A DNA stretch of 35,648 nucleotides from the NCBI GenBank assembly GCA_009929525.1, contig SAAH01000032.1, positions 1 through 35,648 on the forward strand. Direction: 5' to 3'. Below, one piece after another: positions 32,231-35,648 of the stretch. Below the pieces are notes generated by a model, which was not told where the DNA came from, ran no database searches, and saw only the letters and a list, made by a program, of their open reading frames with translations. The DNA is from Clostridia bacterium. GTDB lineage: Bacteria; Bacillota; Clostridia; Lachnospirales; Lachnospiraceae. How positions within the stretch are numbered: position 1 is the stretch's first letter; each line of letters starts with the position of its first letter. A program made the translations under genes and the position numbers.

Positions 32231-32857
32231 TTACTTTATCCCAAGGATTTCTTCCAACAATTCTCTATGGGGAGAGTGTATATCTTCATTATAAACCGCT
32301 ATATGGGAAAGGTCACAGCTTCTATCCGAAAATGAAGGAAATAAAAATCCGCATTCTGGATCCCCCGGTTCATAATCGCCGACCAATGGGCATATGGCAC
32401 AGATCAGGTATTCATAAACCTCCTCCGACTCACCCAGTCTTTCCTTATCCGCCGCTTTCACCGGTATATCATAGCGGTCGTGGAATACAAAAACGGCGTA
32501 GGGCTTGTATGAATGATAGTTCTCCGTTACCAGTTCATAGAAAGTATCCATAAGTGCATCATTTTTCAATCCACAGGACCGCATGCCCATCAGGAGTTTC
32601 CGCATATTTCCCTGTGAGGATCCATTTTCTTCAAATGAATATTCCTTCAGGTTTTCATTTGTCGGTGAGAATGGAATCGTCTTTGCAAGAGCAATGTTTG
32701 TCTCCTTATCCTTCAGGGAGAGCTTAAGAAAATTGGTGTTGAAAGTTCCATCTATGTATCCTTCATCATCCACATAGCAGCCTGCGATCCTTGTAAATGA
32801 TGTTCTCTTTGGAGTCATACGGCGCGTAAGTTCCAACATGTCTTCTCGGTTGAGCAT
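32231..32857 (-). CDS. DUF4317 family protein, short form
   Basis: This 208-residue protein resembles the N-terminal half of the Clostridial DUF4317 family, whose members are, from memory, nearly twice as long. Matching parts include the RMTPKRTSFTRIAGCYVDDEGYI start, the core VYEYLICAICPL, and GFLFPSFSDRSCDLSHIAVY close to the end. It stops soon after this, where longer members continue. A terminator follows the stop, so it could be a natural short form or a truncation. Function is unknown. AAAGGAAG lies before the ATG. Confidence 0.75.
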   Translation of the reverse strand: MLNREDMLELTRRMTPKRTSFTRIAGCYVDDEGYIDGTFNTNFLKLSLKDKETNIALAKTIPFSPTNENLKEYSFEENGSSQGNMRKLLMGMRSCGLKNDALMDTFYELVTENYHSYKPYAVFVFHDRYDIPVKAADKERLGESEEVYEYLICAICPLVGDYEPGDPECGFLFPSFSDRSCDLSHIAVYNEDIHSPHRELLEEILGIK

Positions 32858-32935
32858 GGTGTTTTCTTCCTTTCGATTGGGTATTTTGTACTACTGGACA
32901 TACCGACCTATTGCCAGATTTTCAGGATTTCGTTT

Positions 32936-34270
32936 TTACTGTCGCCCCGGTATTATCTTCGATATCCTGACCCCCACAGGCACGACAACCGCCAGGATCA
33001 CCGCATCCACCACCTTCAAAACAAAGGTTCCAAAGAAACAGGACAAGAATCCCGGTATCCCCATATTCAGAGCAATCTCATAAAAATGCCGTTCCCATCC
33101 GCTGTCCGGTACTCCCGCCGTTCTCCATATAGTAAGAATGCCTGAGATGATCGTCCCTGCCACGATATAAAGCACAGCCCCTTTGATGATCTGCTTTATA
33201 TTGATCTTTCCTGACTTTGCTGCAACTACACCAAAGCAGACAGCTACAGCCGCACCATTGAGATAATATACGATAGAATCAATATTATATATGAAGGCTG
33301 ACTGGAAGAAATTCGTTGCAAATGCCACCACAAGTCCTGCTGCCGGCTCTAAGACCACTGCGATCAATGCTGTTCCTATATTGTCGATCCACGCTGGCAG
33401 ATGCAGTACGTGACCGATCTCATAAAATCCAATATTCAGTGCGACACCAATGATCATAAATACCAGGTATCTTTTTACCTTCGGTGTGATATTGATCACA
33501 CGCCTTTTTGTACCCGGTGTATTATCTTCATTTTCTGGAACCTTTGTTGTCTTCTCCAGAAGTTTCTGTTTCTTCTCTTCCTCCGCTTTCCCCAGTTCAT
33601 CCATAAATCCTGCGGTTACAACACCTGCTGGCATAGCGATGACCGCCACGCCAAACAATGAGGAACACATACTGATCAGCCGCCCTATATGAGTACAGGG
33701 GTAGATATCTCCATACCCAACAGTAGTCAATGCCGTCGTGGACCAGTAAAGCGCATGGAAGAAACTCGGGAAATTATCCGCCGGCTCATACGCAAACATG
33801 ATAAGAGCCGTGACAAATATATATGCGATCGCGATCGTAAGTACTGACAACAATGTTTTTTTCTGGTTTTTGAATACTCCGATGATAATTCTTCCACTCT
33901 GAGAATACTGAAGTAATTTTCCCAACCGAAACAGTCTCAATATCATGAAACTCCTTGGCAGCAAACCAATCGTAGGAAGCAGCCCCATCAGGTCCATAAT
34001 AGCAAGCGGTGTAAACGGATAGAGCAAAAATGCCTTCCACCCTTTCTCCTTGCTTTTAAAATCGTGAGTGATCCAGCGCAGAATATAATCAAAAAATAAT
34101 ATGTAAATGATCGGCACGATCAGGTAATCATGTATCGCCGGCACTTCCTCCCGGTACATCATCGGCACGATACTGAGTACCGCTACGAACATAATGAATC
34201 CGTCATAAATCGAACTGATTATATCCCCATCCTCCGCCTTACTTACAATCGTATAGATCCTTTCTCTCAT
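32936..34270 (-). CDS. Potassium channel fused to an extra multi-TM domain
   Basis: Residues 1-228 form a six-helix voltage-gated-type K+ channel: S1-S3, an S4-like segment RSFMILRLFRLGKLLQ with few arginines, and the selectivity filter TVGYGD at 183-188, followed by S6. A charged linker (about 228-265) leads to a second membrane domain (about 272-444) with five or six helices, including LPAWIDNIGTALIAVVLEPAAG. This looks like the S-component-like domain seen in ECF-type or sensory proteins. The next gene upstream carries a related domain. The ATG at 34270 is preferred over 34288 because GAGGGAG precedes it. The second domain probably tunes or anchors the channel, but no role is established. 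Confidence 0.85.
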   Translation of the reverse strand: MRERIYTIVSKAEDGDIISSIYDGFIMFVAVLSIVPMMYREEVPAIHDYLIVPIIYILFFDYILRWITHDFKSKEKGWKAFLLYPFTPLAIMDLMGLLPTIGLLPRSFMILRLFRLGKLLQYSQSGRIIIGVFKNQKKTLLSVLTIAIAYIFVTALIMFAYEPADNFPSFFHALYWSTTALTTVGYGDIYPCTHIGRLISMCSSLFGVAVIAMPAGVVTAGFMDELGKAEEEKKQKLLEKTTKVPENEDNTPGTKRRVINITPKVKRYLVFMIIGVALNIGFYEIGHVLHLPAWIDNIGTALIAVVLEPAAGLVVAFATNFFQSAFIYNIDSIVYYLNGAAVAVCFGVVAAKSGKINIKQIIKGAVLYIVAGTIISGILTIWRTAGVPDSGWERHFYEIALNMGIPGFLSCFFGTFVLKVVDAVILAVVVPVGVRISKIIPGRQ

Positions 34271-34294
34271 GGTAATCTCCCTCTTCATCAGGCA

Positions 34295-35065
34295 TTACTG
34301 CTTCTTCGTCTTGAGCTCTCTTTCTGCCTTTTCCATCTCATTTTTCAGTCTGTCAATCTCGCTTTTCATATTATCTATCTTCGACTGTGCTTCCTCAAGT
34401 TTGCGCTCCGTGCTCACTACTTCACCATCATTTGCTATATCAAGCTTTATCTTGATAAGATCAGACATATTAAAATGCTTGTCCCAGAATCCCCAGAATA
34501 CATGGATCACCGCATAGATCAGTGCGATCATGATAATATCATCCGCAATTTCAAATATTCCTCTTGATATCAAAACAGCCAGAGGACGATTGACCATTCT
34601 ATCAAGTAATTGATAATACAGATTCGTAACTGCCTGATTGGACGGACACTCACCACCGTATAGTGCCAATGATGTTGGCACATGTACCGCCACATCCACA
34701 AAAGCCACCACAAGTGTCGTAGTAAACATGCCCTTGATCGTTCTGAAAAATCCGATTCTGACCATGAAACCAAAGATCGCCGCCACTGAGATATTACAGA
34801 TCATAAAAATGATCACGCTGGCATGAAAGAAGTCTGTACAATTGGCAATGATCTCGTATACAACTCCAACGATCACCCCATATAACGGTCCGCCAAATAC
34901 CCCGCCAAATAATGTACCGATATTATTTAGCCACAGCGGAAAAGATGGCATATAGGTGATCGTCCAATCACCCAACAGATTGATCAGCACACAAATCGGA
35001 AAAAGAATCATCATTTTCTTCGTCCAGTTCACCGTACCTATTTGTTTTAATACGTATTTATCCAT
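34295..35065 (-). CDS. Membrane protein with ECF-S-like domain and coiled-coil tail
   Basis: This 256-residue protein has about six hydrophobic segments (residues 15-190), with FPLWLNNIGTLFGGVFGGPLYG in the same position and pattern as the PAWIDNIGT segment in the second half of the neighbouring K+ channel. A C-terminal coiled coil (about 205-256, STERKLEEAQSKIDNMKSEIDRLK...) is cytoplasmic. The frame is open to 35182, but AAGGGGAAAC favours the ATG at 35065. The channel gene follows after 24 bases, so the two probably form an operon and may interact. The specific function is unknown. Confidence 0.75.
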   Translation of the reverse strand: MDKYVLKQIGTVNWTKKMMILFPICVLINLLGDWTITYMPSFPLWLNNIGTLFGGVFGGPLYGVIVGVVYEIIANCTDFFHASVIIFMICNISVAAIFGFMVRIGFFRTIKGMFTTTLVVAFVDVAVHVPTSLALYGGECPSNQAVTNLYYQLLDRMVNRPLAVLISRGIFEIADDIIMIALIYAVIHVFWGFWDKHFNMSDLIKIKLDIANDGEVVSTERKLEEAQSKIDNMKSEIDRLKNEMEKAERELKTKKQ

Positions 35066-35187
35066 TTGAAGTTTCCCCTTTTGTCTCATATTCAAATCAA
35101 AGTATATCTTCGTAGCTTTTATGCACTCCAGATATTTGTGAATCAAAAATCCAATCCTGCCGCACAAACCGTTTTTTACCACGTATA

Positions 35188-35535
35188 TTAGAACATATAT
35201 GCTGCGATCGGCAGTAATACATGACCAGTCACCACAAAGAATACCATCGTGAAGAACATGATCCGGCCATAAAGTGTGGCAAATACAAAGTCTTTTCTGC
35301 TGGTGCGGATTCTGTTAATATTGATGACGATAAGTGCTCCCATGAGGATCGTCAGGATTCCCCAGAAGTTCACGTATTCCAAAAGTCCAATATCCAGAGC
35401 ATCCGGCAGAAGATTTGCACCTATCATGATGTTGGAAACAGTACCAAACAGTGCTGCCGGAATCATTCCAAGCGGATCCACTCTATGGAATGTACATATA
35501 AATAACGTAATAAATATCCAGATAGATGTACCCAA
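35188..35535 (-). CDS. Membrane protein, possibly lacking its N-terminus
   Basis: This 115-residue frame encodes about three or four hydrophobic segments (SIWIFITLFICTF, IPAALFGTVSNIMIG, FWGILTILMGALIVI, MFFTMVFFVVTGHVLLPIAAYMF). The only start in frame apart from weak codons is TTG at 35535, with no good ribosome site. Protein-like sequence (GVLNSYKCFIALL) continues upstream of it until a stop near 35600. The gene may be the 3' part of a longer gene cut by the sequence that follows. I do not recognise the family. It ends just over 120 bases before the ECF-S-like gene. Confidence 0.5.
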   Translation of the reverse strand: MGTSIWIFITLFICTFHRVDPLGMIPAALFGTVSNIMIGANLLPDALDIGLLEYVNFWGILTILMGALIVININRIRTSRKDFVFATLYGRIMFFTMVFFVVTGHVLLPIAAYMF

Positions 35536-35572
35536 TAGGGCAATAAAACATTTGTAACTGTTCAGAACTCCA

Positions 35573-35648
35573 TTAGTTAAAGATGATATCGGAATTCCCT
35601 AAAAGGGCTTCTCTGATTGCTGTAAAAGCATTTATTCCATGCTTATGA
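35573..35648 (-). CDS. C-terminal tail of a gene running off the window
   Basis: On the minus strand the last 25 codons of a frame enter from beyond the window edge: ...HKHGINAFTAIREALLGNSDIIF, then Asn and a TAA at 35573. The pattern of an isolated helix ending in a short Gly-Asn turn is like tails of some transposases, but I cannot name the family. It overlaps the region where the 35188 frame seems to have lost its start. Confidence 0.4.
   Translation of the reverse strand, partial: HKHGINAFTAIREALLGNSDIIFN

Overview
The window looks like the chromosome of an anaerobic, spore-forming Firmicute of the Lachnospiraceae type (Clostridia). This is judged from strong AGGAGG ribosome sites, TTGACA/TATAAT-like promoters, genes such as spoVT, a DUF4317 protein and a CvfB-like S1 protein, and the Clostridial style of the mobile genes. 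It is an inference from content; no search was possible.

Layout. 1-7420 is housekeeping DNA: a lipid-anchored or membrane-tethered GH3 glycosidase, a CvfB-like RNA-binding regulator, an acyl-ACP thioesterase, tRNA-Gln, a cation diffusion facilitator, nicotinate phosphoribosyltransferase (pncB), an M15 peptidase, and then the 3' part of spoVT. About 7421-21182 is a mobile element of about 13.76 kb. From 21183 the chromosome resumes with the first 10-11 codons of spoVT and its promoter, then a Fic protein, a TetR regulator divergent from a DMT exporter, and a Bax-inhibitor-1-like membrane protein. At 25.5-32.1 kb lies a 2-aminoethylphosphonate (AEP) locus: phnX, phnW, a permease fused in frame to its binding lipoprotein, an ATPase, and an RpiR-type regulator. 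The window ends with a short DUF4317 protein, a voltage-gated-type K+ channel fused to an extra membrane domain, a neighbouring gene carrying a related membrane domain, a membrane-protein fragment, and the tail of another gene.

Main result. The mobile element splits spoVT, the forespore transcription factor gene. The start of the gene (MKATGIVRRI...) is at 21212 and the rest is at 7420-6903. Joining the two across the shared CGA restores a 549-nt, 182-codon frame with the canonical RIDDLGRVVIPKE AbrB sequence. The element ends then join into a near-perfect palindrome centred on a GA dinucleotide, as expected for large serine recombinases of the TnpX/TndX kind. The spoVT promoter upstream matches the sigma-G consensus (TGCATA-17 bp-CATAATA). 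The element therefore either inactivates spoVT or behaves like the sigK skin element, excising so that the gene is rebuilt during sporulation.

The element encodes three intact tandem large serine recombinases, a TnpW-like protein, an orphan MazF toxin, two Xre-type HTH proteins (one truncated), a GAF/winged-helix/BTAD regulator, a DpnD-PcfM/DUF3846 protein, ParA, ParB, a RepA_N-type replication initiator and small accessory proteins. No relaxase, coupling protein, type IV secretion gene or resistance gene is visible. All its genes run in the same direction as spoVT, so forespore transcription from the spoVT promoter enters the element.
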